Shown: positions 14,252 to 30,100, counted from the stretch's first letter. The stretch is 64,000 bases of DNA from Hypomesus transpacificus (GCF_021917145.1 NW_025813762.1:82001-146000), one strand, 5' to 3'. Numbers and translations are program-made. The notes: generated by a model from the sequence alone, not told the origin.

Positions 14252-14257
14252 TTTATT
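14252..14257 (-). terminator. ctsl polyadenylation signal
   Basis: AATAAA on the minus strand about 325 nt after the ctsl stop codon. It defines a 3' UTR of roughly 340 nt. Confidence 0.7.
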
Positions 14258-14580
14258 TCGCTCATGTGCCAGTTAATATGGTTTTACAGAACATGTCAAG
14301 CAGACAAGACTGGGAATGTGCACCACAGAGGTCCAACGGGTTTCGATGAATTAACGCGAAAAAACAAAAAAGAGTTTATTTACAATCTCATACACACGTA
14401 AAATCAAGTATAAAACAAACAGTTGAATTGGATAAACATCTTAAAAGTGTGTTTCATTTCTGACTGTTTATGTCTCTCATACCCTTTAGCAACATTAAGG
14501 CAGCTCTGTATTCAGGGCCCTTTCTTTAAAATATGCCTAACTAACAACACACCCAAAGCATGTTGACAACGGACTCCACT

Positions 14581-16755
<2,175 letters not shown>

Positions 16756-17515
16756 GGCCGAAAAGCTGGGGAAAGAGAGACAGAAACCCTTCCTTCAGTT
16801 ACACGTTATATATAGACTGAAATGCTATCGACATCTGAACCCGCCCTCGCTCGACAAAAACAACAACATATACTCTTGGCCTACTCGTTTGGAGCAACTG
16901 TTTGCATTCCTCAAGCGTCATTTTCGAAATAAATAAGTATATGGGAGTGAAACTGTGCAAACCACCACAATTTGTGCTTGTTTCAGTGATATGGTTTTAC
17001 TAGTTGAGCCCAATCATGAGACGGAGGCCTAACGATAAAGCAGCCAAGTAATTCCTAGAACAGGGAGGACAAGCACAGGAAATCGAATCTTTGGAAGATA
17101 ACTCGTTTCCCTAAAATGGCTACGTAAAAGGGGTCATAAATTGGGCTAGCACACAAATGACTGAAACAGTGGTATTTAAATAAATAAAAACACGAAGAAA
17201 AACAATGCGGGACTTGGAACAGTATGTTCCTCACGGGAGAAACAAAACAAAGGAATCATAGCGACGAGGACAACGGTAGAAGAAAAACCAACCCTACTGT
17301 TTATGCTGGAATCTAATTCGTTATTTGTAATTATAAACAAAAGTAATTTTCATCTATAACTGAAGTTAATGAAAAACTATTCTTTGTTGAATATGCTAAA
17401 TTTAATGTGGCCTATGCGACAAAGCGTAGACAACCCCGATGTTACACTATAAAGCATTACAATGTACAGAACCAAACTTAAAATAAAAGAAGAATAAAAA
17501 TGTAGGCCTACTTAC

Positions 17516-17555
17516 AGTTCTGCCAAAAAGCTTGAAGACTTTTAAAGTGTTTTCC
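17516..17555 (-). other. ctsl noncoding 5' exon (predicted)
   Basis: On the minus strand, a stretch ending GCAGAACT is followed by the donor GTAAGTAG at 17515. A TATA box lies about 30 nt before the upstream end given here, which is therefore an estimate. It would splice to the acceptor at 16766-16767, ten nt before the ATG. Confidence 0.55.
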
Positions 17556-17582
17556 AAATGTATTGTTATAGCGCCTCTCTTG

Positions 17583-17700
17583 CTTTATATCGCCAGCTAT
17601 CGTCCTTATTCTGTGAGGGCATAGAATCTGCGAGTGGTGATTGGCTAACAGGAGACTAAATCATGTAGTCCCGCCCCGTGTAAACATCAGAGCATGTGAC
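17583..17700 (-). promoter_or_regulatory. ctsl core promoter: TATA, CCAAT, GC box, M-box-like E-box
   Basis: On the minus strand, reading toward ctsl: GTCACATG (17700-17693), a GGGGCGGG Sp1-type box (17677-17670), a CCAAT box (17644-17640) and GATATAAAG (17591-17583). The order and spacing are those of a classic pol II promoter. GTCACATG resembles the MITF/TFEB M-box/CLEAR family that drives lysosomal genes. The TATA and CCAAT elements are clear; TFEB control is inference. Confidence 0.65.
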
Positions 17701-18245
17701 TCCAACGTGATCATTTCAACTTCAGATGGCTTGATGTAACTTGTACGGGAATTACTGACGCGGAAACAAAGGAACCCCATGCAGACTTTTTGCTTGCTTG
17801 TCAGAAACAATACTAGTAATTTAAAATGAATTACGAAACACTAGCACTATAGAAAACGAAAATGTGCATAGACTAGCCTAAAGCCCAAAACGCAAAAGAC
17901 ATAATACTGAACATACTTTAAAGATGTAAATGACCTTGCATATCAACAATGCATATGTACACAACAGGCAATCGAATGATGACCTTTGAGTAAATCAATT
18001 TGCCTATACATAATGCAGTTGTTTTTTATCATTCTTTCCCTCACTGAGCTAATTATCTAGGAAGGAATAGCAATAATTGTAGGCTACTTCTAGAGGTATG
18101 CTATTGACTTATCAAATAGTTTCGAAACTAATCATGTCAGAACTTGTGTAGGGTAACAGACACTAATACTGTCAGTCTCTCCCTCTTAATCAACTGGACT
18201 GGTCCCAGCACTTACAGAGGCTAAAGTGTTTGAATGTACAGGTAG

Positions 18246-18321
18246 TCTGTGTGTGTGTGTGAGAGTGTGTGTGTGAGAGAGTGTGTGTGTGTGTATGTGT
18301 GAGTGTGTGTGTGTGTCTGTG
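18246..18321. repeat. (GT)n/(GAGT)n microsatellite
   Basis: GTGTGT tract with GAGA interruptions, about 75 bp. Confidence 0.9.
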
Positions 18322-18330
18322 GTCGGGCTA

Positions 18331-18435
<105 letters not shown>

Positions 18436-18550
18436 TCATCAATCTAGGAGAGAGACAAAGACAATAACAAGAGGGCGAAGCGATAGGCAGAGTGTCGGAG
18501 GATGAGGGAGAGAGAAGGAGAGGTCAAGGACAATAGATTGGCCGGACCGG

Positions 18551-18919
18551 ATGTTAGTTTTCCCCAGGATCATAATGACTCTTATTGAGAGACTTGTTGC
18601 TCTTGTTGGTTTGTTGTAACGGTCTTAAAATGATTGTACTCGCTGTGAAATGTATTATTGTTGCTTGCTTTTTCCACAGGTACACTCTTGCACTTTTGAG
18701 GTTTTTGCTGTTTTATTGAAACTTGTCTAACTACATGCTCTTATTGTTCTTCCATTTGGGACTTATTTGGTTTCACAATGTAGGCTTCATGTTTGGCTAC
18801 CTGCAATGTTTGGGGCTATCTGGTTGTTATGATCAGTGACCATGCACTTTTGTAAAACTCTCTCTTGGAAATCGCTTTGGATAAAAGCGTCTGCTAAATG
18901 CATAAATGTAAATGTAATG
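18551..18919 (+). mobile_element. Interspersed repeat copy (same family as 10447-10816)
   Basis: Aligns over about 370 bp with the reverse complement of the fbp1 intron 6 element. Shared blocks include AGAGACTTGTTG, ACATGCTCTTAT, TTGGGGCTATCT and the CGCTTTGGATAAAAGCGTCTG tail. It has no coding capacity, so it is non-autonomous. Confidence 0.8.
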
Positions 18920-20060
18920 TAGCCTAATGTGTAGCAAAGAGTTTCGTGTCACCGCTAAACATGCATCTTCAAACTTCCCTTTATTTTATCCTATAAATTA
19001 TCAGTCAGGTTTATATGGAAGCCCATTTACACCAGTTTATAACAAAAAGTGACAAATTAAGTCATAATTATGAGATACATAAGTCATAAATGAGATGACA
19101 GTGCGTGTACACCAGAGCCATAGAAAAAGATCACTCTAGTCACACGACTGGTTGAGTGACCGGTGGCGTGTAGTCTACTGTAATCTTGCACTTGTAAAAT
19201 ATTGTGTATTTTTACACAAATCTTGTTTGAAAGTAGTATTTTTATCGATATTGTGAGTACATGAACCAAAGTCTGCACGCTTGGCCATGACTAGGCCTAC
19301 TACAGTAGGCCTAACATGACCACAGTGACCTTAGAGAACTACAACCTCCAAGCGTTGTGAACTTTGGGAAGGTAAGCAGTGCAGGGTGTTAAAAAACGGA
19401 AATGGGCTTCCATATGGTTTAAGGCAATCTATTGGTAGCCTAGTTTATTCCCAGTTTAGGCTATGCATAGGCCTACTATCCATAGTCTGACAATAGATAA
19501 ACCATATGAAAATATTGTAATGCTGTTCCCCTTGTCCCAGGGAATGACTCACAAGCAAATAGCCTACAAATCGCCTTTGACATCGTACAGAGCTTTCTTA
19601 TTTGTGGCTTGTTCTAAAATCAACAAAGTGTATGCTTTTTCATTAATATACAATGCCACACATGGCATTCACGCTGCAGATTTGGCATAAAAATTGAAAA
19701 ATTACACTTCTAGCCTATTGAAATCATGCCTGGATGATTGCATTCAGACAAAATTTTATCAACAACCTGCATTTATTTTGAAGAGGAGAAGTTCTGATTT
19801 CACAACACGCCCATAGATAAAGAAATTGAGTCAATGGTGACGTAGGCTACGAGTCACCGGTCACATTGACTTAAAACACTTGTCAGGGACGTTTTTGTTG
19901 ACAAGAGTGATTGCTTAAAAAACAAACAAACAAAAAATAGCTCAGCCTATTTTATTTTTATTAACTAGTAGGCATTTTTTTACTCAATATTTGGCTTTTT
20001 ATGTTGTTTGATATTTCTTTCATTCGATGAAAAACTACCGATTTTGCCCAGAAATGAACT

Positions 20061-20094
20061 GAATTATATAATTATTATTATAATTATATAATTC
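20061..20094. repeat. AT-rich perfect hairpin, 15-bp stem
   Basis: GAATTATATAATTAT, a 4-nt loop, then its exact reverse complement. It may be a simple AT-rich palindrome in an AT-rich area; function unknown. Confidence 0.85.
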
Positions 20095-20532
20095 CTATAT
20101 AACCTTAACAATCGTTTTGTATCTGCATTTGCATGGCCTATGAAGAATAATTGCATTCTATTTTAAACTGTTTTCATCATGAAAAATCAAGCCCTCCTGT
20201 TAAGATTACAATGCAATTTGTTTTGAAAAGGGCTAAAGTCCAAGTGACCAGTCGATTAGCATATGCAACAGCTTTACACGTGGTCCTCGAAAACATTTGA
20301 TCAATACAATGACAACAAGGCTAATGGTGAGTTTCTATTAGATAAATAGTAAGGAAGACAGACAAGCTGAAATTGATTGGGGTCTCATGTTAAAGATTAA
20401 ACTAATCATGCGATAAAGAGTTTTTCCAATTTTATACAAACGCTGTCTGACCAAACCCTGATAAATGCCTCCACCTGTCAGGAATCTTGGGTACAGCAAT
20501 TATTTTCTCTTTTTGACTTGGATATTCATTCT

Positions 20533-20546
20533 CCAGCAGATGGCGC
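20533..20546 (+). promoter_or_regulatory. CTCF-consensus motif
   Basis: CCAGCAGATGGCGC matches every position of the vertebrate CTCF core CCASYAGRKGGCRS. It lies in the ctsl-gas1 desert and could act as a boundary between the two genes. Motif evidence only. Confidence 0.5.
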
Positions 20547-23500
20547 CATAGGATAGTCAGCTCAGAGACGAACTGAGACCCAACTCTCGTTATTGTTACG
20601 GATGACAGACAGTAGGCCTAAAGATTTTTCACAAAAATTATTTGAGAGGATACAAATAGCCTGTACAACTGAATGACTAAACAATCACAAGTTCATGTCC
20701 TTGCCTGGCCTCTTGGTAGAGAGGGTGTGATAGAGGGCCATAAAACATGGCCAAATTATGTTCCTCTAACTTGATGACAGTTCTCCGTAACGTCTGAATT
20801 TCACGACTTCCCACTCTCTTGTCATTTCAAATTAATACAAGCAGAAACACTACCACAGACGTACGCATCAATTACCAACATTGAACTGAGTCTCCAGACT
20901 ATTGATGCAGCTCTGAAACTAGATAGCCTAACAACACAACGTCATTGCTTTGAGAAGGGAACTAAATTAATGAGAAAGACGAAAGACAGTCCTTTCTTCA
21001 TCATAGTGAATGAATGAAAAAAGCCATTAAATCAGAATGCATAACCCATAGCTGGCCACGTCTGTTCACCCATTGTCATATTTCAAGGTAAAAGTCCCAT
21101 AGGTGTTGAAGGCCTTCGCTACGCAGGAACGATAAGCTACACGGAGAAAATGGCCTCTGTTGTTTCATTGTTTGTTTTGCTTAATGTCCGATAATCAGCA
21201 CAACACAGAGAATCTCAGCTTGAAAGGACATGCGCTCAGTATTGAGAGGGTTCTCTGTTCGTCTGGTCATCTGTTCACGCTCAGTGGCCTCGCCTTCATC
21301 CCCTGCCAGACGGTTCGCTCTCTTCCCACCCGACTGATGTCTCCAGCATCGGCAGCTCGCCATAGCAGGCCTTGTGTAGCTGCGCCAGAAATGTTTTAGC
21401 ATAGCCACGGCACTAATGGGCCATAAAGACTCTCGCAGGGGAAAAAAGAGTCGCTAATGCTAGTTCAACGGGCACATTCAATGGCAGTTTATTTGGGTAA
21501 GCAATCATTATGGTCCTCAAAAACAACAGACCCTTTTTAAGCCAGTGCACTTATGTCGCTTAAGGGTGGAGTGCAACTGGGTACCAGCCGAGAGGAACAA
21601 TGCAAGTGTAAAACGATCTGGATTCACAGCCTTGATATGAGCATTTGTGTGTGTGCGCGCGTGCATGATCGATGGCTGTTATTATGACGTCATATGAGTT
21701 CAGTACAGTGGAAACTTGGCATGACATGATGAAAGTTCCTCTGAGAACATATTGGAGTTTTTTATTGCTTCTTTTATTTTAGTCTTGGCCATTGATAAAA
21801 GTCCCTTGATGTCAGATTTTGGTATGTGATTCATATGAAACTAGAATGATGTGGATTAACAGCAGATGCCTGTGTGCAGACTGTAAGCTAGCAAGGCAGT
21901 TCCAACACTGCAGTCCTTTGTGTGGAGAGAAAATGGCAATATCATCCAAAGCAGCCACGTTGACTGAATTAAAATGTGTTACAGTAAATCAAACATCTCT
22001 ATATTCCTGTAATTTGATTCCAAACCTGCTGTGAAATATGTGAAATAAACGGTTGCTGTGTGAACTATAAACACACACACATTTGTTTATGTCTATTCTG
22101 TTCAGAGTGATTACAGGTTACAGAGTCAATATTTAGATTTTGTGGGTAAAACTCAGCTTAGCTTGTATATTTTTCTTCTGCTACTGTGTGTGTGTGTGCG
22201 TGTGTGTGTGAGGGTGTGTTTGAGTGTGTTTGAGCGAAAGTGGGCTGCTGGGTCTTGTCAGTGGTCAGTCAGAGGTAAACCTCACGAACCAGCTAACACC
22301 TTTAGCCTTATCATCTGTGTGAAGACCTGCATGCATTCAATTGTACACACCAATGAGGCGCTGAAGACTATAGCCATTGGCTTGTTGGTTTTAGCTCCCC
22401 AGGGGTGGTCTTCTGTTGTTGTCGTCCCCCCCCCCCCCCCCCCCACTACACCCCCCTCTGATGGGCTAGGTGTTACCAGGTGGTCTTCTGTCCCAGTGTA
22501 AACAGCTGAGATGAGACAGTGTCTCTTGTCACTTCTGCTGTAAACACACAGGAGGGGGGGTTGGGGGGGGGGGGGGCTGGGATGGGATGGGGGGGCTGGT
22601 TTGGGGGAGCATGACACTGGCTTTTTATCTTAGCATTTATTTGTCCCGTTCCAGATCACTGAACATGATTTTGATACGCCGTAATTTCCTTTTCTTTGTA
22701 TAGAGTCGATCCGGTCAGTTGAATGAGATTGAAAGCGATTCTGGGAGGAAAGCGACTGTGGTTGGATGTTTCTAGACATATGATTTCAGTTACCGACGAT
22801 GCTTTAGTATGAGTGTGTGAGTCAGAACCCTTTCTGACCAATCAGGTAACTTTTATACGTTGTGAGCGCATGAGCCCCCCTCCCCCTCCCCCACAGGGCA
22901 CAGCCTGCACAAAACATGTTTACACTTATAGCTTCTCTACAGGGTTAGATAAAGCAGACTTTTTCAAAAAGCCTTTGAGCATGCCTTCTATACTGTGACC
23001 TGGTCCGAGGTTTTCAGTTTGCCTGGAGGGAAGTGGGAGTTTTCAAGAGGTGCGACGTTGGCTGGCTTGACAGTCTACATGTGTGTGTTATCTAGATGTA
23101 TTCTCCATTTTCTCATAGCTGTGGGAATATATGTTACATCTTACTCTCTTACTTGGCAGTCTGGCTGGTGATTAAATGAAGTTCAATCGTGCTTTGTTGG
23201 CCAGGAAAAACAGAGAAATGGCAGATTGAGGTTGTATCTCAAGGGAGAGAAACAATAGACATGGCTAGAACGAAAGTTTTCCTGACCCTGGAAAATTATT
23301 TTTTCCACCCATCATTTAACTGTCCACATACCAAATAAAACTCACTGCGTGAATATGCATTTATTTATGTGCGGTTCACGAAAACAATCGTTTTCCAAAA
23401 TGTGCGGCCATCAGTATGTCCACATTTTCACTTCACACACGCGGCTGGATGACGTCGTCGTGACGGGTCCCGATGGAGGGTGTTCCACACTGAGCTGCAC

Positions 23501-23861
23501 CCAGTGTTCATCCAGGGACTGCAGGGAACATGGCCGTTCACGTCTGTTCAGGTTGGGTTCGACTCTGAAACCAACCCTCCAGTCTCAGCCAGGGATGCTA
23601 CGGCCACGGCTTCCTACGTGACCAAAGTCTCCCCTCGCCCCCCGCCCCCCTACTCCAGGGAGAAGGGGGTATTGAGGGCGTGGGGGGCACGGGGGAGGGA
23701 GGGAGGGAGGGGGAGGGGACAATAGGTCATTCACACACGGTTCAGCTCTGTCACTGCCGATTGGCCGCAGAGGAGGTGGCTGCCTGCGTGGGAACATCCC
23801 GTCCCGTGATTACCGGGTCCACAAGAGACAAGCCAAGGCCCTCATTGACGTCTGTTTCGAG

Positions 23862-23931
23862 AGACAGAGAGAAAGAGAAAGAGAGAGAGAGAGAGAGGGA
23901 GAGAGGGAGAGAGAGAGAAAGAGGGAGAGAG

Positions 23932-23992
<61 letters not shown>

Positions 23993-24071
23993 GGGAGAGA
24001 GAGGAGAGAGAGAGAAAGAAGGAGAGGAGGAGAGAGAGAGAGAGGGAGAGAGAGAGAAAGAGGGAGAGAGA

Positions 24072-24135
<64 letters not shown>

Positions 24136-24207
24136 GAGAGGGAGAGAGAGGAGAGAGAGAGGAGGAGAGAGAGAGAGAGGGGAGAGAGAGAGAAAGAGGG
24201 AGAGAGA

Positions 24208-24281
<74 letters not shown>

Positions 24282-24286
24282 AGAGA
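23862..24286. repeat. (GA)n microsatellite, about 425 bp
   Basis: Longest purine tract in the window: GAGAGA with GGA and AAA interruptions that recur in higher-order blocks (for example AGAGAAAGAGGGAGAGAG more than once). Long frames on both strands here are artefacts. Confidence 0.97.
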
Positions 24287-25874
24287 AATGACAACAACAA
24301 CACGATCTGCTGCAGGGCGCCGGGCACGTTCCATTGGAGGTTCTCTCTGTATGAGGGATGAGCCGTCATGCGTTCACATGTCTTTCTGCTCTGCTGCTCG
24401 CTGAGAGGGTGCCACTGTACAGGCTTGTCCGAAACCAAATGCAACCATCAGACGCCCTGATTAAGCAGCGTGCCCCGTTTGTGTTGCTGCTTTGTCAATA
24501 CTTTCTATCAGAGGTGTGGTGCTTTTGTGGGTGACCAGATCCTTTACCGTGTGGAGAGAACTTTACCATCCATCTCTGCGACAGTAAGCGAAGAAGGCTG
24601 GCCTGGATGATCTTTTATTTGTGTAAATGCCCTTTGCCCTCCTCTTTTCTCATCTCCTCTCCCCTCCTCTACTCTCCTCTCCTCTCTTCGACTTCATCCA
24701 TTTACCGGTGACAGTAAGCAGAGCAGGAGGATCTGGAGAGGGGTAGCTAGCTGTGTTTAAGCCCAACATAAACCCAGCATCCCAGACCACCCTGACTGGA
24801 GTTAAACACGAATCCAGATTCCCTTCAAAACCTCCTCCATCCCCTGATGGCCTGATGGAGTGTGTCTGAGCTAAGACAGCGACCTGAGATGTCGTAGGAG
24901 CAAATCATTGGTTTGTGCTTGCGGGCACAAAGAGATGCACTGTGCCCCTCCAACATGAATATACCCCCGTCTCCCAAGGCCCTCTCGTTCCTCATTCAGG
25001 AAGTGACACAACGGTGTATTTAAGAGCAATCGCCTCATTGCCTCAGTCAGCATTTCATTTCTCCACGCCCAGCTTTTTAAATTCATACTGACATCTCAAT
25101 GGGTCACTTAAATTAGTCCCAGCATGCTTTGCTCTTTAATAACCTTCCCTCAACACTCCGATTACCTCAATCAGGAAATTTTTCGGCTTTTCAGGGGAAA
25201 ACCTGTAGCCCTGTAAATCAAAGCTGTGGAATGAAACAAATGTGCCCATTTGGAAGCCAATTTGAATCTAGAAGTCAGAACAGCCGTCTAAGGGGCATGG
25301 GGTAACCAGTTAAAAATGTCTAAAGAGCTTTTGTAAGCGCAATGTTTTGTCCAAAGTTGTGGCGGTAACTAAGCAACACCAACGGCCGCTGCCTCAAGAA
25401 CAATCTAAATGTTCCTCTCATTTACCTTTGATAGCAGTGATATCTCAGGAGATCTCCATCTGGCCTTAACATCTGATGTGTGTCGTCTCCTCAGGAAAAT
25501 GATGGATGAGCTGCCATGGACGATGACCAGGTTTTTAGAAACAGAAGTCCAACCCAATGCATGTTGATGGCACACTGAATCTACTGTTGTGTATCGCGTG
25601 CGCAAGATTTTCTTTGTACTCTGTGAGGATTAAAGAGTTTTTGATCCGATCTAGAATCCTCCCCTTCTTCTACTTGGAGTGATGTCGCAGTGATGTTGCA
25701 AACACGTAAAAGTGATGACTTTGCACAATGGGATTTATTGAGAGACACCTTTCTGATTATAAGTGAGGTAATCCCCTAGCATAACAGTCTTGGCATGAAT
25801 CAATGTTCAACACTTGGCGCACATTAGTCGTATCCATCGGTGAAAATCCTGCCTTAACTGCTGCAGTGCCACTA

Positions 25875-25978
25875 CCCCCCCCCCCCCCCCCCCTTCACAC
25901 ACACACACACCTCCACATCCCCTGCACCCCCCCCCCCCCCCAGCCACACACACACCCACATACACCCACACACACTTC
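25875..25978. repeat. Poly-C and CA-rich low-complexity block
   Basis: C19 (25875-25893), a short CA tract, C15 (25927-25941) and further CACA units. Confidence 0.9.
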
Positions 25979-26270
25979 CAAGAAACTGCAGAGTGGGGGA
26001 TAGAGCCCTCCTCCTTCAGACCACCCCTGTCGCTGCTAGCTGTGATCATCAAACACCCGGTGAGCAGCAGAGATCAGAACTACCCTGGGGAGCTTCAACA
26101 GGTTCTCAACACGAGATTCCTGACTGCTGCAGCAGAGGATGATTTTTGTACGTGTTTTTTTGGGGGGGGGGTTGATTCTTTTGGCTGTAAAAACGCCATT
26201 GTGGTGCCCTCGCGAAGGGAGGAACCCGAGACTGTGAACTTCAGGATGGTCCTGAGTTATTAGATGGAGT

Positions 26271-26317
<47 letters not shown>
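26271..26317. repeat. (GA)n microsatellite
   Basis: Nearly pure GA run of about 45 bp. Confidence 0.92.
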
Positions 26318-26319
<2 letters not shown>

Positions 26320-28475
26320 TGGTGGTGGTGGACCACCATTGCTGCCGTTCCTCGAGGAGGGGGGAGTGTTTACACTAGAAGTGTGTGTGTGGTAACTGTC
26401 TCCGCAGACAGGCTCGTCGGGAATACACAGTTTCTGAGTAGTGTGTGACTGTTTTTCCTTGCCCGTTGAGGGCCCATTACTAGTGGGTCGCATACATCCC
26501 TGAGTAAAACATCATTCTAAACAAAGACGCGTTATATCCAGGCAGGCAGTACTGTGTAATTAGTTCAAACGGTTGGTGACTTCACTGGCAACGCAATTTC
26601 TTCCACTGCATGGGACTGTGTGGGCTTCTGGTGTGAAGCGCACAGTGTCTAGCATCCTCACACCTGAACTGTCGACAGTTCAGCATGAGATGACAGTCCA
26701 GACAATTCTGACACTCAAAGTCAAACCAACCAGGCCACCCTTATGACCTGCAAGAATAACAGGGTATACAGACTGAGTGTCAACAACAGAATCGACACTG
26801 TACATAGGGCCACTTGACTGGACTCCAAGTGTGCCGTACTGAAGAGGAGGGGAGAGACACACACACACACAAAAAAACGGCATATATCAGCACAAACCCA
26901 TTTCCTGTCCCGTCTGGACTGAAGTAGGGCTGTCGCTCGCCAGCGCTCGCAGGCTTCATTATTTGGGGAACAACGCTCTGTGTTATTCCGAGTGCGTTGT
27001 CGTCAGTGCCTCTCCCGGCGCTTGCGATTACTCAGGCGGATGTCAGGGAAAGGCCTGGGTCACATCTCATTTTCGCTGTCTCTTGAAACAACGGCTACGC
27101 CTTAAAGACCAGGCTTAGCATGAGGCCCTGCTTGGCAGCCAGCCAGGCCCTGAGGAGAGTGCTCCAACCGGGGGATTGAGTTACAGAACGCACCCTGGAA
27201 ATGAGCTCCCATCCCTCCAGCGTCCTGCTCCCACTCTCTCTCTCGCTCTCTTTCTCGCTCTCTCTCTCGCTCTCTCTCTTTACCCGGTCCTCTGGGTACT
27301 GGCTAATCAAGAGTTTTTTTGTGTGTGTGTGTGTTATTGTGAGGGCAGGATGATTGGAGGGGATTGGTCAAATGCATGTGTGGAGAGTTCCTCCATGCAT
27401 GGGCCATGCTCTTGAGAAAAGAATTTTCGCGAAATATAAATGAATAAATAAAAAAAAATGAAGAAGGTTTCTGTGGCAATATACCGTAAGATAAATACGT
27501 GCAGCTGTGTCAAAGATTAGATGAAGAAAATCGTCTTTCTCACTGTCCAAATAGCCTTAAGGTTGCCGGATGTAGATGAACAGCTGTACAATAAGTCCAA
27601 TTAAAAGTACTGTCGTGACTATCAATGGACTTCCTGTCTGTTTCAGTTTGAGCCATGCTTCTCCAAGCTTCTCCCAGACATTTCAGAACACATCCCATAC
27701 CATGGTTCAAATCCATAGCGGAGTATGTGGCTTTGACATCCAAAACCATTTCCTTTGGCATCATCCATGGCGATCCCCAACTCTAAACTTTGTGGTTAGC
27801 ATAAACAGTCATTACACTCTCATCTAAAGAGCCAGCGGGCCACAGTGAAAATGAATGTGTGTGATCAGGCCTGCTGTATTTACGCTCATTGAGAATACAG
27901 TAGTCCTGATCAAAGCCCTAGTGCTATTACAAATGACTCCTGTGATGTCAGAGAGTTTTCAGTCTGCCTTTCTTGAAATCCCCTTTCAGCTTGCCGGCTT
28001 CACAATGGCCAACCCTCGAGTTTTTGGGGACATTGAAGCCAGGTATTGTCCTCTGTGACAGTCACAGTCTCATTGAACGCACAAGATTTCTCCCTCTCAT
28101 TCTCTCTTGGCTCCGATCAGATCTTGGAGTCACTAGGCTGTGATTTGCTCCCCTTCTCGTTGCCCTCTGTGCCCTTGGTCGGAGGAACAATATCTTCCTT
28201 GTGTTTGCCTCCTGTTGGACTGTCAGTCCCTGGGCAGGTATTTCCTTACGCTGAGATACACGGTCACAATGGAAGGAAGAGAGGGAAGGTCACGTTTCTC
28301 ACTAATATCTAAACCCTGTGCTGTGTCCTTGTTCTTCCCTTGAAAGAGATACTTCTCTGTAAGACATATAAGCCCACTCAGTGACATGTCCGAAGGGCAT
28401 GATGAATTTTGAGTAGTTCTTCTTTGGTCGGGGCTATAATTTTTCTTTTCCTTTTTTTATGCTGACCGTGGGTAA

Positions 28476-28476
<1 letters not shown>

Positions 28477-28512
<36 letters not shown>
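28477..28512. repeat. Poly-G homopolymer, 36 nt
   Basis: Uninterrupted G36 just upstream of the CT-rich minisatellite. Confidence 0.95.
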
Positions 28513-28513
<1 letters not shown>

Positions 28514-28639
28514 TCATATCAAAGATGAGTTGGTTTTCGTTTTTCTTTTTAAACATGCTTAGGTTCCTACTGTTCCTTTAAAACAGAGTTGGTCCAACTT
28601 GCCGTCAGGTTTTTCCAGCCCCCTTTCCCCTGCTCCTCC

Positions 28640-29005
28640 AGTCAACTCTCTCCTGTGTTTTCCACCCCTCTCCCCTGCCTCCTCCACTCCCCTCCTCTCC
28701 TGTCTCCTCAACCCCTCTCCCCTGCCTCCTCCACTCCCCTCCTCTCCTGTCTCCTCCACCTCCCTCCTCTCCTGTCTCCTCCACCCCTCTCCCCTGTCTC
28801 CTCCACCCCTCTCCCCTGCCTCCTCCACTCCCCTCCTCTCCTGTCTCCTCCACTCCCCTCCTCTCTTGTCTCCTCCACCCCTCTCCCCTGCCTCCTCCAC
28901 TTCCCTCCTCTCCTGTCTCCTCCAGCCCTCTCCCCTGCCTCCTCCACTCCCCTCCTCCCCTGCCTCCTCCACCCCTCTCCTCCCCTGTCTCCTTCAGTCC
29001 TCTCT
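28640..29005. repeat. CCTCC-rich minisatellite
   Basis: Tandem array of variant 22-25-bp units alternating CCTGCCTCCTCCACTCCCCT and CCTGTCTCCTCCACCCCTCT forms with CCTCTCC linkers. The strand asymmetry (no G-rich units on +) leaves several frames open on both strands, which explains the long proline/serine-rich and glycine/glutamate-rich open frames. I do not call a protein here. Confidence 0.9.
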
Positions 29006-30030
29006 CGCCTGTCACCCTCCAAGGGTAATAGCATTAGCAGGACTTGGCGAGTCGCTCGTTCTGGAAAGAAACTCCTCTCTCCAACCTGTTCCACAGCCCC
29101 CAGGCTTGTCTGAAAAGTCAGGCCCAAATTCCAGTGTGAACCTACCAGTCAAGACCAGGGACTATCATTATTGCTTTTCCAAAAGGTATCCTGCTGAATT
29201 AAGTGTTTGAGGAACTAAAGGGACATTCGATTTCTGGTCTTTTCCATGGAAAAACAGAAAGTTATATGCTGTGAAAGTTCTGAATCTCATCCAATTTCGA
29301 TGACACACATTTTCGTTTGGGCTAAACATTTTAGTAACCGGTTGAACTTCAGAAATGTTCTGTAAAAAGCAACTCCCTGAATCCCCCCTTTTTGATTAGA
29401 AAATGCAGACAGGCCTGTGGTAACTAAGGCAACAGCTCTCCCAGCGTAAGCTGCGGCTTGTCGTGTTGACGCTTCTGGCTAAAGACGGGATTGGAGATGA
29501 CCGATGCTTGAACTTGTGGCTCCTCTGTGCAATGCGAGTTCAAAGTGAGATCCCTCCTGGTGCTTCCTTTCCCCAGAGGAGTGCATTCTATCTGGGAACA
29601 TGTGGTGCCGCCCCCAAAAAATCTCCCAAGCGATAAGACCTGAAGGGCCTGCTGGAATCCAGAAGGTAATGGTAGAGACGCCATGGACACTGTCCAGAAC
29701 TGGCGACCTGGTGGAGCTGCCATAACTTCAACCCAGGAGAAGCCAGGAGAAGAATAGTAATTCTCTCAGACTCTCGAAGCTCATTCCATTTCTCTCTCTC
29801 TCTTTTTAGGGAGGTAGGCATGTCTTTACTAATTTGGAGACAGGGTACAATGTATGTACTCATGTGTTTGATGTTATCTGTTTAGATTCTACTTCTGTTG
29901 AAGGGGAAAGCATATCGGCAAGATGTTTTTTTTAAGTGGTTTCCAATAGCAACAAGAAGATAAATAGAAGCCCGGGAAGAAAACATTTGGCAACTTTAAT
30001 ATTGGTCCTCCTCTCCCCCACCCCTCTCCC

Positions 30031-30074
<44 letters not shown>

Positions 30075-30100
30075 TCTCTATGTCTCTCTCTCTCTCTCTA
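30031..30100. repeat. (CT)n microsatellite with TGT/TAT breaks
   Basis: CTCTCT tract of about 70 bp interrupted by TGTCT and TATGT. Confidence 0.92.

Noticed and set aside
23680..24444. Open frames of about 200 codons on both strands over the GA tract
   Set aside because: Arg-Glu and Ser-Leu repeats produced by translating a dinucleotide microsatellite; no splice or start context.
28640..29005. Regular repeat array resembling a CRISPR
   Set aside because: Units are contiguous variants with no unique spacers, in a vertebrate genome.
28559..29210. Pro/Ser-rich (+) and Gly/Glu-rich (-) open frames of 130-200 codons
   Set aside because: They come from a tandem minisatellite lacking stop trinucleotides. 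They end soon after the array and resemble no family.
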